From Candidatus Staskawiczbacteria bacterium (GTDB lineage: Bacteria > Patescibacteriota > Minisyncoccia > Minisyncoccales > Staskawiczbacteraceae): DNA of 24,579 nt. The notes beneath the pieces are model-generated. The model was not told the DNA's origin and searched no databases. It saw nothing but the letters and a program-made list of their open reading frames with translations. Position 1 is the stretch's first letter. The number at the start of each line of letters is the position of its first letter. Location of the stretch: positions 1 to 24,579 of the forward strand of contig CALRFZ010000010.1 in assembly GCA_943357015.1 (NCBI GenBank). Reading direction: 5' to 3'. This document shows positions 1-7,272 of the stretch, piece after piece. The translations under genes and the position numbers were made by a program.

Positions 1-519
1 CTTTCATCAAAAGAAATTAAAAGCATTATTATTGCTTTGGGCACTGCCGTAGCCGAAGACTTTAGTTTGGAAAAATTACGTTATCATAGAATTATAATTA
101 TGACCGATGCTGACGTTGATGGTAGTCACATCCGAACGCTTTTGCTAACATTGTTTTACCGATATTTCCGTCCAATTATGGAAGCTGGATACATTTACAT
201 TGCTCAGCCACCTTTGTATAAAATTCAATCTGGCAAAACCGTAAAGTATGCCTACACAGAAGAACAAAAAGATGTAATAGTAAAAGAAATTGGCAAAACC
301 AGTGTTAATTTGCAACGCTATAAGGGTTTGGGAGAAATGGATTCTGAACAGTTGTGGGACACAACTATGAATCCGGCTAACCGATTATTGTTAAAAGTAG
401 AAATTGATGATGCTCATCAAACCGATAAAACTTTTGATATTTTAATGGGCGAAGAGGTTGAACCACGTAAAAAATTTATTCAAACCCACGCCAAATCAGT
501 AAAAAATTTGGATATCTAA
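1..519 (+). CDS. gyrB: DNA gyrase subunit B, C-terminal part (partial at window edge)
   Basis: This is the 3' end of a type IIA topoisomerase B subunit. The reading frame is open from base 1 and runs to TAA at 517-519, so the start lies outside the window. The TOPRIM metal-binding signature MTDADVDGSHIRTLLLTLFY is visible, followed by the conserved QPPLYKI stretch and the LQRYKGLGEMDSEQLW block that ends the TOPRIM-associated region. The C-terminal region closing on the GyrA interface (NPANRLLLKV, then EEVEPRKKFI) is complete. With GyrA it introduces negative supercoils using ATP. GyrB and ParE are alike in this segment. I prefer GyrB because of the overall match, but the missing N-terminus prevents certainty. 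Confidence 0.9.
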   Translation, partial: LSSKEIKSIIIALGTAVAEDFSLEKLRYHRIIIMTDADVDGSHIRTLLLTLFYRYFRPIMEAGYIYIAQPPLYKIQSGKTVKYAYTEEQKDVIVKEIGKTSVNLQRYKGLGEMDSEQLWDTTMNPANRLLLKVEIDDAHQTDKTFDILMGEEVEPRKKFIQTHAKSVKNLDI

Positions 520-532
520 TAAAGTTTACGCT

Positions 533-546
533 CGGGCTGTGGCCCG
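533..546 (+). terminator. Short GC-rich hairpin after gyrB, possible weak terminator
   Basis: CGGGC and GCCCG pair around a TGTG loop just after the gyrB stop. A T-rich stretch (TTGTATTTTT, 552-561) follows, but only after several GC bases, so this is a poor intrinsic terminator. It may instead be an RNA-processing or stability element. Confidence 0.3.
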
Positions 547-567
547 CGCGCTTGTATTTTTACGCAA

Positions 568-1176
568 ATGAAAGTTATTATTGTGCGTCATGGTCAAACT
601 GATGAAAATACTAAGGGCGGAGATGCGTCTCGGGACTCAGAGGCTTTGCTTACCTACGAAGGTATTTTGCAGGTGAAAAAATTAGGACATGCTTTAAAGG
701 GTCATAGAATTACATATGCTTATTCAAGTCCGCAAAAAAGGGCGATAAATACCGCCGAAGAAATTTTATTTTATCACAGTAACGCAAAAATTGAGCATGT
801 TGATAATTTGCGCGAGCAAAATTTGGGTAAATTTTCAGTGTTGCCAAAAAATGTAATCCGAGAAATTCATAAACAATCAGGTAAACCGTTTGCGGATTTT
901 CGTCCAGAAGAAGGGGAATCATACGCTGATGTTCAAAAACGCGTTACCACATTTTTACATAACTTAGTGCAAAAACACCAGAATGAAGATGTTATATTAA
1001 TTGTAAGTCATGGTGGTACTTTGGGAATGCTTTTGTTGAGTATTTTAGAGAAAGAAATCACAGAGGAAAATTATAAAACCTACAAGCCAGAAAATTCGGC
1101 AGTTACCATTATTGAAATATTTAAAGATAAGCCAATTGCAATACATACTATTAATGATGTTAATCACTTAAATTAA
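568..1176 (+). CDS. Histidine phosphatase family protein (phosphoglycerate-mutase-like)
   Basis: This 202-residue protein belongs to the histidine phosphatase superfamily. The catalytic RHG motif is at residues 7-9 (H8 is the phospho-acceptor), an SSPQKRA segment at 53-59 supplies an active-site arginine, the E83 region (LREQ) is present, and the second catalytic histidine is H148 in VSHGG. Family members include cofactor-dependent phosphoglycerate mutase, cobalamin/ribazole phosphatases and broad phosphatases. Nothing here identifies the substrate, and the length is nearer to phosphatases than to the roughly 250-residue glycolytic dPGM. No SD sequence precedes the ATG. It lies 48 bases after gyrB and 7 bases before the YbaB-like gene, so it probably begins or belongs to a short operon. 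Confidence 0.85.
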   Translation: MKVIIVRHGQTDENTKGGDASRDSEALLTYEGILQVKKLGHALKGHRITYAYSSPQKRAINTAEEILFYHSNAKIEHVDNLREQNLGKFSVLPKNVIREIHKQSGKPFADFRPEEGESYADVQKRVTTFLHNLVQKHQNEDVILIVSHGGTLGMLLLSILEKEITEENYKTYKPENSAVTIIEIFKDKPIAIHTINDVNHLN

Positions 1177-1183
1177 TAAAACT

Positions 1184-1438
1184 ATGTTTGATAATGTTAA
1201 AAAATTGTATCAATTAAAAAAAATGCAGGATGAATTTAAAAAGGAAAAATTGACCTTTGAAAATGAGGGCGTGACTGTGACTATGAACGGAAACTTTGAA
1301 GTGGAAAATATAATTTTAAATCCGCAACTGGATATTGCCAGACAACAAGAAATTTTAAAAAAATGCCTTAATAGTGTTCGTGAAGATATTCAAAAAACTT
1401 TGGCTAAAAAAATGATGGCCAGTGGGATTGGTTTTTAA
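1184..1438 (+). CDS. YbaB/EbfC-like nucleoid-associated protein
   Basis: This 84-residue protein has the family layout. A charged N-terminal helix (KKLYQLKKMQDEFKKEK) is followed by a small beta region with the characteristic VTVTMNGNFEVENI segment, then a C-terminal helix (DIQKTLAKKMMASGIG). The segment resembles the family's G-x-v-k-V-t-v-n-G consensus. YbaB/EbfC proteins form dimers that bind DNA and affect nucleoid structure, and are usually near 100-110 residues, so this copy is short. The usual neighbours dnaX and recR are absent. Its stop TAA shares one base with the next start (TAATG), which suggests translational coupling to the nuclease gene. No SD is present. Confidence 0.75.
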   Translation: MFDNVKKLYQLKKMQDEFKKEKLTFENEGVTVTMNGNFEVENIILNPQLDIARQQEILKKCLNSVREDIQKTLAKKMMASGIGF

Positions 1439-2844
1439 TGAAAATTAAATTTTACGGCGCAACACAAGAAGTAACTGGGTCAAAATATGTGATTGAAATT
1501 GGAGGTTTTCAGTTGATTTTAGATTGTGGAATGTATCAGGGTAGGCGAGAAATTTCAAATGAATTAAACTCAAAATTACCGTTTGAATCTGGCAAAATTG
1601 ACGCCATGATTCTTTCGCATGCACACGCTGATCACTGTGGAATGATTCCGATGTTGGTAAAATCAGGGTTTGTTGGCAAAATATATTGCACCGCCCCAAC
1701 CGCCGATATTGCTAAGTTTATTTTGGAAGACACAGCCGAAATTTGGAAAGAAGATGCGCGTCATTACAATAAACATTTACCAGTTGGTCAAAAACCAATT
1801 GAACCAATATATACCTTGCAAGATGTCAAAAAAACTTTTTCCCATTTTTCGCCCGTACCGTATTTTAGGTTAAGCCAGCAATGGACAAGGCTTAACGAAA
1901 ATATACGTTTTAAATTTTATGATGCAGGACACATTTTGGGTTCAGCTATTACTCTTTTGGAAATTACAGAAAATGGAGAGAAGAAAAATTTGATTTTTAC
2001 GGGTGACTTAGGTAGAGATTTTTTGCCAATTTTACGGGATCCAGAATTTGTGCAAGAGTCAGCAGAAACATTGATTATGGAATGCACCTATGGAAACAGA
2101 ATTCACAAGCCCGTGACGGATTTAGAGGGAGATTTAAAAAGTATTATTAATTTGGCAGTAAAAAATAACAGCAAAATTATTGTGCCGGCGTTTTCTTTGG
2201 GTCGCACTCAGGAACTAATTTACATATTACATAAGCTTATTGATAAAAAAGAAATTCCCGCATTACCAATTTTTGTTGACAGTCCCTTGGCTCAAAAAAT
2301 CACTCGGGTTTTTCATTCTTATACATCAGATTTTGACGAAGAATTTTGGCAAGATTTTGGTGAGAAGGGCAAATCAGCTTTTGGCATAAAAAATCTTATA
2401 ACCACAGCTAGTATAGAAGAATCTAAGAGTATAAATGCTAAAAGTGGACCATATATTGTCATTGCCGGATCAGGAATGTGTGAGGGAGGGAGAATTTTAC
2501 ACCATCTTAAAAATACGATAACCGATCCAAATAATATTATTTTAATTACTGGCTATCAGGCAAAAAACACTTTGGGTAGAAAATTGGTGGAAGGAGCAAA
2601 TTCTGTTAAAATTTTTGGCGTGGAATATTTGGTTAAAGCTAAGGTTATAACTCTTAACGAACTCTCTGCTCATGCTGATCAAAAAGATTTACTGCGCTAC
2701 GTTAAAAGTGTAGCAGGTTTAAAAAATCTTTTTTTGGTTCACTCTGAACTACCTCAAGCGTTAGTGTTTGCGGATTTAGCGCAGAAAGACCTTCCACTAT
2801 TATCAATAAAAATTCCAAACACAAGGGATGAATTTGAGTTGTAA
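1438..2844 (+). CDS. Beta-CASP metallo-beta-lactamase-fold RNA nuclease (RNase J/CPSF-like)
   Basis: This 468-residue MBL-fold hydrolase of the CPSF/TTHA0252-like beta-CASP type starts with the GATQEVTGS strand typical of the family. The zinc-binding HAHADH motif is at residues 61-66. Further metal ligands are in DAGHILGSA and TGDLGRD, and the beta-CASP insert contains VPAFSLGRTQEL. SGMCEGGRI follows, and the C-terminal RMMBL motif is LSAHADQKDL. Such proteins cleave or trim RNA as endonucleases or 5'-3' exonucleases. It is a compact form without the longer C-terminal domain of bacterial RNase J. The start overlaps the preceding stop by one base. In a genome where RNA turnover may rest on few enzymes, it is a plausible mRNA-decay nuclease, but that role is inferred. 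Confidence 0.85.
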   Translation: MKIKFYGATQEVTGSKYVIEIGGFQLILDCGMYQGRREISNELNSKLPFESGKIDAMILSHAHADHCGMIPMLVKSGFVGKIYCTAPTADIAKFILEDTAEIWKEDARHYNKHLPVGQKPIEPIYTLQDVKKTFSHFSPVPYFRLSQQWTRLNENIRFKFYDAGHILGSAITLLEITENGEKKNLIFTGDLGRDFLPILRDPEFVQESAETLIMECTYGNRIHKPVTDLEGDLKSIINLAVKNNSKIIVPAFSLGRTQELIYILHKLIDKKEIPALPIFVDSPLAQKITRVFHSYTSDFDEEFWQDFGEKGKSAFGIKNLITTASIEESKSINAKSGPYIVIAGSGMCEGGRILHHLKNTITDPNNIILITGYQAKNTLGRKLVEGANSVKIFGVEYLVKAKVITLNELSAHADQKDLLRYVKSVAGLKNLFLVHSELPQALVFADLAQKDLPLLSIKIPNTRDEFEL

Positions 2845-2888
2845 TATTGCAGAAAGCATTCTGGCGTTAATATATGTACATTAATATA

Positions 2889-2917
2889 TTGACATTGGTT
2901 GATAGATAGGCTAGTAT
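2889..2917 (+). promoter_or_regulatory. Predicted promoter for secE-nusG-rplK
   Basis: TTGACA (2889-2894) is followed after 17 bases by TAGTAT (2912-2917), predicting a start near 2924. Two direct TTAATATAT copies lie just upstream (2868-2876, 2881-2889). The 14 bases TATTGACATTGGTT (2887-2900) recur exactly in the promoter at 14112-14125, supporting a shared sigma factor signal. Confidence 0.65.
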
Positions 2918-2925
2918 AGTATTAT

Positions 2926-2975
2926 ATAGGTAGACGGCCACGAGGTCGTTTTTTATTACCAGTTACCCTACCTAT
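2926..2975 (+). ncRNA. Structured 5' leader of the secE transcript
   Basis: ATAGGTAG (2926-2933) pairs perfectly with CTACCTAT (2968-2975). Inside, ACGGCC (2934-2939) pairs with GGTCGT (2944-2949) around an ACGA loop, and the inner hairpin is followed by a T-run to 2954. The fold would begin at or within a few bases of the predicted transcription start. It could be a 5'-end stabilising structure, or the inner hairpin plus T-run could act as an early terminator giving a tiny RNA. The rest of the gap to secE (2976-3068) shows an isolated TATAAT at 2993-2998 but no clear -35, and no tRNA. Confidence 0.45.
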
Positions 2976-3068
2976 TATTAGGAAAAGTATTGTATAATAA
3001 CCTTGTGGTATCTATTGCTTTGTTTATAGATCTTGGGGTAATTGTATTTACATTAATAATAAAATAAT

Positions 3069-3263
3069 ATGACAACCATAGAAAAAGTAAAAGTATTTTT
3101 TAAAGAAGTGTATGTTGAGTTGCGTAAAACTAATTGGTTATCCTATGGCGAGGTTGTGCGATACACTATTTTGGTGCTCTTGGTAACAATTTTAGTTGCT
3201 TCATTTTTAGGTGGACTTGATTATGGTTTTTCAGAAATACTAAAGATGTTTGTTTTTAAGTAA
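3069..3263 (+). CDS. secE: Preprotein translocase subunit SecE
   Basis: This 64-residue protein has the bacterial SecE plan: an amphipathic N-terminal helix (IEKVKVFFKEVYVELRKTNW), the conserved W-x-S/T-x-x-E hinge (NWLSYGEVV), then one transmembrane helix at about residues 28-52. SecE clamps SecY in the protein-conducting channel. Its length matches the single-helix form of most bacteria. It sits directly before nusG in the widespread secE-nusG-rplK order, which supports the call. No SD precedes the ATG. rpmG, often upstream in other bacteria, is absent. Confidence 0.93.
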   Translation: MTTIEKVKVFFKEVYVELRKTNWLSYGEVVRYTILVLLVTILVASFLGGLDYGFSEILKMFVFK

Positions 3264-3330
3264 AATAATATTGCTTGCTAAGTTTAGAAAATCTAAGGAT
3301 TTTTTAATTGGTAACAATTTTTAAAATTTC

Positions 3331-3876
3331 ATGCCTAAACAAGTAGTGGAACAAGAAAAAAATTGGTATGTAATTCATACCTATTCTGGATATGAAGATG
3401 CGGTAGCTAAAAACCTTAAACAGAGGATTGAGTCTTTGGCAATGGAAGATAAGATTTTTAATGTGATTGTCCCAAAAGAGAAAAAGATTAAAATAAAAAA
3501 CGGCAAGCGCAAGACCGTTGAGGAAAAAATTTACCCTGGCTATGTTTTAGTAGAAATGATTGTTGATGATGAGTCTTGGTATGTGGTAAGAAATACTCCG
3601 CGAGTGACAGGATTTTTGGGAGCAGGGACAACGCCAATTCCAGTGTCTCAAAAAGATATTGATGATTTAAAGAAGAGAATGGATTCGGGTGAGCCAGAAT
3701 TCCAAATTGATTTTGAAATTGGTGTGGCAGTTAAAATTTTGGATGGACCCTTTAAAGGTTTTGAGGGCAGGGTATCTGAAATTGATCAAGAAAAGGGTAA
3801 AATTAAAGTACTGGTTAATATGTTTGGTAGAGATACGCCAGTTGAGCTCGATTCGTTGCAAATTAAAAAAGTATAA
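3331..3876 (+). CDS. nusG: Transcription termination/antitermination factor NusG
   Basis: This 181-residue NusG is of normal length. The NGN domain opens with the characteristic NWYVIHTYSGYEDAVAKNL stretch and includes YPGYVLVEM and VRNTPRVTGFLG. The C-terminal KOW domain carries the typical segment beginning VKILDGPFKGFEG and running to the end. NusG binds RNA polymerase at the clamp and couples transcription to translation, Rho or elongation control. It sits 67 bases after secE with no separate promoter visible, so co-transcription is likely. No SD is visible before the ATG. Confidence 0.96.
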   Translation: MPKQVVEQEKNWYVIHTYSGYEDAVAKNLKQRIESLAMEDKIFNVIVPKEKKIKIKNGKRKTVEEKIYPGYVLVEMIVDDESWYVVRNTPRVTGFLGAGTTPIPVSQKDIDDLKKRMDSGEPEFQIDFEIGVAVKILDGPFKGFEGRVSEIDQEKGKIKVLVNMFGRDTPVELDSLQIKKV

Positions 3877-3885
3877 TCGCAATCT

Positions 3886-4006
3886 CCAAATTCAAAATTC
3901 CAAGCTCCAAATAAATTAGAATAAACAAAATTACAAATTCTAAAAACGTTTTGAATTTTGATATTACAATTTAGATATTATTTGGGATTTGTAATTTTGA
4001 ATTTGG
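3886..4006. repeat. Self-complementary low-complexity array between nusG and rplK
   Basis: CCAAATTCAAAATT (3886-3899) has an exact inverted copy at 3993-4006. Nested inside, CCAAATAA (3907-3914) is inverted at 3978-3985. The interior consists of variants of ACAAATTC/TTGAATTTTG. The whole could fold into a long AT-rich hairpin within the operon. Bases 4007-4092, up to rplK, show nothing I can name. Confidence 0.75.
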
Positions 4007-4092
4007 TGATTAAAGTAATTAATATCGGAGTATAGCTGTGGCGGATATATGAAAATAAATCTTGTTGCTAGCTTGTAACTTCGTCAAAAGAT

Positions 4093-4515
4093 ATGGCAAA
4101 AGAAATTAAGGCGGTAGTAAAGGTTCAGATTCAGGCTGGCAAGGCAAATCCTGCGCCACCAGTTGGGCCAGCGTTAGCTCCTCATGGCTTAAATATTGCA
4201 GATTTTTGTAAGGCATTTAATGATGCCACAAAAGATCAAATGGGATTTGTAATTCCAGCTGAAGTTACGATTTATAAAGATAGAAGTTATTCTTTTAAAA
4301 TTAAAACTCCATTGGCTTCAGAATTATTAAAAAAAGCTGCTGGTATTGAAAAGGGGTCAGGTGAACCTAATAAAAAAATGGTTGGTAAAGTTACTAAAGC
4401 TCAAGTTAAAGAAATTGCTGAGAAAAAGTTAAAAGATTTAAACACAACCGACATTGATCAGGCGATGAAAATTATCATGGGTACTGCTAAGAATATGGGG
4501 ATTGAGGTAAAATAA
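4093..4515 (+). CDS. rplK: 50S ribosomal protein L11
   Basis: This 140-residue uL11 is standard. The N-terminal domain begins with KEIKAVVKVQIQAGKANPAP and PVGPALAPHGLNIADFCKAFN, which includes the proline-rich region that contacts thiostrepton-site rRNA and translation factors. The C-terminal rRNA-binding domain (GEPNKKMVGKVT, then DIDQAMKIIMGTAKNMGIEV) follows. L11 forms the GTPase-associated centre at the base of the L7/L12 stalk. In most bacteria rplA follows directly. Here a strong terminator follows 13 bases after the stop, and no rplA is seen anywhere in the window. Confidence 0.96.
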   Translation: MAKEIKAVVKVQIQAGKANPAPPVGPALAPHGLNIADFCKAFNDATKDQMGFVIPAEVTIYKDRSYSFKIKTPLASELLKKAAGIEKGSGEPNKKMVGKVTKAQVKEIAEKKLKDLNTTDIDQAMKIIMGTAKNMGIEVK

Positions 4516-4528
4516 ATAAAGATGAAAG

Positions 4529-4555
4529 GTGGCGCCAGCGGGCGCCACTTTTTTT
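4529..4555 (+). terminator. Strong intrinsic terminator after rplK
   Basis: GTGGCGCC (4529-4536) and GGCGCCAC (4541-4548) form a perfect 8-bp stem with loop AGCG, followed by seven T. It closes the secE-nusG-rplK unit. Confidence 0.95.
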
Positions 4556-4556
4556 G

Positions 4557-4585
4557 TTGCATTTCAATTTTATAATTAGTAGAAT
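4557..4585 (+). promoter_or_regulatory. Predicted promoter for the dcd-dut-tmk-thyA-folA cluster
   Basis: TTGCAT (4557-4562) and TAGAAT (4580-4585) are 17 bases apart, immediately after the rplK terminator. The predicted start near 4592 leaves a leader of about 30 bases before dcd. A TATAAT at 4571-4576 lacks a spaced -35. Confidence 0.5.
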
Positions 4586-4620
4586 AGGTAAATAAAATAT
4601 AAATTTAAAAAGTAAAAATA

Positions 4621-5211
4621 ATGATTCTTTCAGATAAAGATATAAAACAAGCACTAGAAGATGGAGTAATAACAGTAAAACCATTATTCCCAAAGTCAAT
4701 TCAACCAGCATCGGTTGATTTGCATTTGGGTGCTGATTTTTTAGTATTTCGGACTCATAAGGACATTTGCATTGATCCAAAATTGCCGATAGATGATTTA
4801 ATGGAACAAGTCACTATTGATGACAAAAAACAATTTATAATTCATCCTGGCGAATTTGCTTTGGGTATGACTTATGAAATTGTTGGTGTGGCTGATAATA
4901 TGGTGGGCCGACTTGAAGGCAAATCTTCTTTGGGTAGAATTGGGCTTATCATCCACGCTACTGCTGGATATTTGGATCCGGGCAATAAATTGAAAATGAC
5001 TTTAGAGCTTCATAATATTTCTCCTTTGCCGATAAAATTATATTATAAAATGCCAATTGCTCAAATGTCTTTTACGCCACTTTCTTCCAGTGCCCAAAAC
5101 CCTTATAACAATAAAAGAGTTGGCAGTAAATATTACGGTAATTTAAAGCCAGTGGCCAGCCAGTATCATAAAAATTTTACTAAAAATAACGAGTGGATTA
5201 AATTTAAGTAA
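4621..5211 (+). CDS. dcd: dCTP deaminase, probably dUMP-forming (bifunctional type)
   Basis: This 196-residue trimeric dUTPase-fold enzyme shows the dCTP deaminase core: QPASVDLHLG (28-37), EGKSSLGRIGL (99-109; S103 and R106 regions), HATAGYLDPG (112-121) and the catalytic glutamate E129 in MTLEL. The end (GSKYYGNLKPVASQY) is also typical. The enzyme converts dCTP to dUTP. EGKSSLGR and TAG rather than TAH match the type described for Mycobacterium tuberculosis Dcd, which also hydrolyses dUTP to dUMP, so bifunctionality is plausible though not shown. A dedicated dUTPase gene follows 24 bases later. No SD is present. It is the first gene of the pyrimidine cluster. Confidence 0.88.
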   Translation: MILSDKDIKQALEDGVITVKPLFPKSIQPASVDLHLGADFLVFRTHKDICIDPKLPIDDLMEQVTIDDKKQFIIHPGEFALGMTYEIVGVADNMVGRLEGKSSLGRIGLIIHATAGYLDPGNKLKMTLELHNISPLPIKLYYKMPIAQMSFTPLSSSAQNPYNNKRVGSKYYGNLKPVASQYHKNFTKNNEWIKFK

Positions 5212-5235
5212 GGTAGTGATTTTAAAATCATAGTT

Positions 5236-5664
5236 ATGGAAATAAAAATTAAGCGTTTTGATAAAACAGTTTCTCTTCCGGAATATAAAACATTAGGCGC
5301 AGGAGCATTTGATTTATGTGCCAGAATAAGTATAGAAATTCCGCCAAAAGAATTTAAATATATTCCACTTAATGTTGCGATTGAAACTCCGCCTGGATAT
5401 TTTTTGCTTCTGGTGGCGCGCAGTTCAACTCATAAAAAAGGAATATGGATGGCTAATGGTGTTGGGGTTGGAGATTCAGATTTTTCTGGCGATAATGACG
5501 AATATCAGGCAGTGTATTATAATTTTACTGATAAACCAGTGCTAGTTGAAAAAGGTGAAAGAATTGCCCAGGGACTGATTATAAAAAGAGAATCGGTTGT
5601 GTGGCAAGAAGTAGATAGAATGCCAAATAAAACTCGTGGTGGTTTTGGAAGCACGGGAAAGTAG
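5236..5664 (+). CDS. dut: dUTP diphosphatase (dUTPase)
   Basis: This 142-residue trimeric dUTPase has all five motifs: GAFDLCA (motif 1, about 23-29), ARSS (motif 2, 61-64), NGVGVGDSDFSG (motif 3, 74-85, with the catalytic Asp region), GERIAQ (motif 4, 107-112) and the P-loop-like RGGFGSTGK (motif 5, 134-142). It hydrolyses dUTP to dUMP and PPi, supplying ThyA and keeping uracil out of DNA. Motif 3 runs on as GDNDEY where many dUTPases have GEI, suggesting a subfamily with a short insertion. It lies between dcd and tmk in one apparent operon. No SD is present. Confidence 0.93.
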   Translation: MEIKIKRFDKTVSLPEYKTLGAGAFDLCARISIEIPPKEFKYIPLNVAIETPPGYFLLLVARSSTHKKGIWMANGVGVGDSDFSGDNDEYQAVYYNFTDKPVLVEKGERIAQGLIIKRESVVWQEVDRMPNKTRGGFGSTGK

Positions 5665-5715
5665 CGCTATAGCATTATATAGTGTTTGATGACTTAAACT
5701 TGGTTAATGAAATAG

Positions 5716-6426
5716 ATGAGGAAAGGAAAATTTTTTGTATTAGAGGGGATGGATGGATCAGGAAAGGCTACGCAAACAAAATTGCTGGTTACGGCTTTAA
5801 AATCCAAGGGGTTTGAAGTAGAAAAAATCGATTTTCCTCAATACAGTAAGGCTTCGGCGGGGTTGATAGAAAATTATTTAAAAGGTTTGTATGGTAAAGC
5901 TAATGATGTGGGGCCATATCGAGCCTCAATTTTTTATGCTTGTGACCGATATGATTTGAGTTTTCAAATTAAAAAGTGGCTTGGTGAGGGTAAAATTATT
6001 ATTGCGGACAGGTACATTGCCTCTAATATTGGGCACCAAGGTGGAAAATTAATAGGCAATACAAAAGCGTGGAATAAATATGTAAATTGGTTGTATGATT
6101 TAGAATATAAAATATTTCAAATTCCAAAACCAGACTACACTTTAATTTTAAAGATTTCACCAGAACTTTCTATGCAAAGTTCTAATAAAATCACTGATAA
6201 GGATAAAATAAAAAAGCGAGCATCTTATCTTGGTGATTCAAAAAAACAAGATATTCACGAAGTTGATAAATATCACTTAGCCAATACTTTAAAATCATAT
6301 TGTAAAATTGCTAAAAAATATCCGCGTGAATATAAAATTATTGAGTGCCAAAAAAATAATAATTTTTTACCAGTAACAGAAATTAATCAAAAAATATTAT
6401 CAATAGTTGGTTCTAAATTAAAATGA
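5716..6426 (+). CDS. tmk: Thymidylate kinase
   Basis: This 236-residue P-loop kinase phosphorylates dTMP to dTDP. The P-loop GMDGSGKATQ is at residues 11-20, the dTMP-binding DRY motif is in IIIADRYIAS, and a LID-like lysine/arginine-rich region follows. It is somewhat longer than the roughly 210 residues of common bacterial TMPKs, with extra sequence in the middle (GGKLIGNTKAWNKYVNWLYD) and near the end. Its TGA stop overlaps the thyA start as ATGA, giving translational coupling. TGA used here as a stop supports the standard bacterial code. No SD precedes the ATG. Confidence 0.9.
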   Translation: MRKGKFFVLEGMDGSGKATQTKLLVTALKSKGFEVEKIDFPQYSKASAGLIENYLKGLYGKANDVGPYRASIFYACDRYDLSFQIKKWLGEGKIIIADRYIASNIGHQGGKLIGNTKAWNKYVNWLYDLEYKIFQIPKPDYTLILKISPELSMQSSNKITDKDKIKKRASYLGDSKKQDIHEVDKYHLANTLKSYCKIAKKYPREYKIIECQKNNNFLPVTEINQKILSIVGSKLK

Positions 6427-7271
6427 AGCAGTATCTGGAGGTATTAAAAAAAATTATGGATGAAGGGACGGATAGGCAGGCAAGGTATGGTCCAACTCGG
6501 GCTTTGTTTGCAGTGCCATTGCGTTTTAGGATGGGGGATGGGTTTCCTGCTATAACAACAAAAAAGCTGGCGTTTCGAAGTGTTGTTGCGGAATTGTTGT
6601 GGTTTATTTCTGGATCTTGCGATAATAGAGAATTAAATCGTTTGGGTTGCCATATTTGGGACGCCAATCAAAATGCGGATTACTGGAAGCCTAAAGCTAA
6701 ATACGATGGAGATTTAGGTAGGGTATATGGAGTTCAATGGCGTCACTGGAAAAATCCAGATGGAACAGAAACTGATCAATTAAAAACAATTATTGAAAGA
6801 ATTAAAAGTGACCCTTTTGATAGGCGCTTGGTTGTAACGGCGTGGAATCCCGGAGAAATTAATCAAATGGCTCTACCTCCTTGTCATATGATGTTTCAAT
6901 TTTTTGTTGCTAATGGTAAACTTTCTCTTCATATGTATCAAAGATCTTGCGATATGTTTTTGGGTGTACCTTTTAATATAGCCTCGTACGCCTTAATGCT
7001 TCACATTGTAGCTAGATTAACTAATTTGGAAGCTGATGAATTAATTATAACTTTAGGTGATGCGCATATTTGTCATAATCATTTTGATGCGGTTAAAGAG
7101 CAGTTGTCGCGCGAATTATTTTCGTTGCCAACATTATGGCTTAATCCAGAAGTAAAAACTTTAGATGATTTAAATACTTTGCAATTTAAAGAACCAAATG
7201 ATATTTATAAATTAGTAAAATTAGAAAATTACCAATCTGGCCCAACTATTAAGGCCGAGATGGGAGTATAA
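6423..7271 (+). CDS. thyA: Thymidylate synthase (ThyA type)
   Basis: This 282-residue enzyme methylates dUMP to dTMP using methylene-tetrahydrofolate and releases dihydrofolate. Visible features are the GDGFPAITTKKL phosphate/folate region (38-49), WDANQNADYW then GDLGRVYGVQWR (79-107), the DRRLVVTAWNP arginine motif (133-143), the catalytic cysteine C154 in LPPCHMMFQF, and the QRSCDMFLGVPFNIASYA dUMP-binding segment. It is slightly longer than E. coli ThyA (264). It overlaps tmk by 4 bases and is followed one base later by folA, which regenerates its cofactor. Confidence 0.97.
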   Translation: MKQYLEVLKKIMDEGTDRQARYGPTRALFAVPLRFRMGDGFPAITTKKLAFRSVVAELLWFISGSCDNRELNRLGCHIWDANQNADYWKPKAKYDGDLGRVYGVQWRHWKNPDGTETDQLKTIIERIKSDPFDRRLVVTAWNPGEINQMALPPCHMMFQFFVANGKLSLHMYQRSCDMFLGVPFNIASYALMLHIVARLTNLEADELIITLGDAHICHNHFDAVKEQLSRELFSLPTLWLNPEVKTLDDLNTLQFKEPNDIYKLVKLENYQSGPTIKAEMGV

Positions 7272-7272
7272 T

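Noticed and set aside
2990..3067. 26-codon TTG ORF ending just before secE
   Set aside because: No SD, rare start codon and AT-biased composition; likely chance.
2845..3068. Possible tRNA (often tRNA-Trp) upstream of secE
   Set aside because: No cloverleaf, T-loop (GTTCGA-type) or acceptor stem could be built; only the nested leader stem and promoter-like sequences are seen.
6423..6426. Alternative genetic code with TGA as glycine
   Set aside because: tmk ends at TGA exactly where thyA starts (ATGA), and both proteins have complete family-like ends, so TGA acts as a stop.
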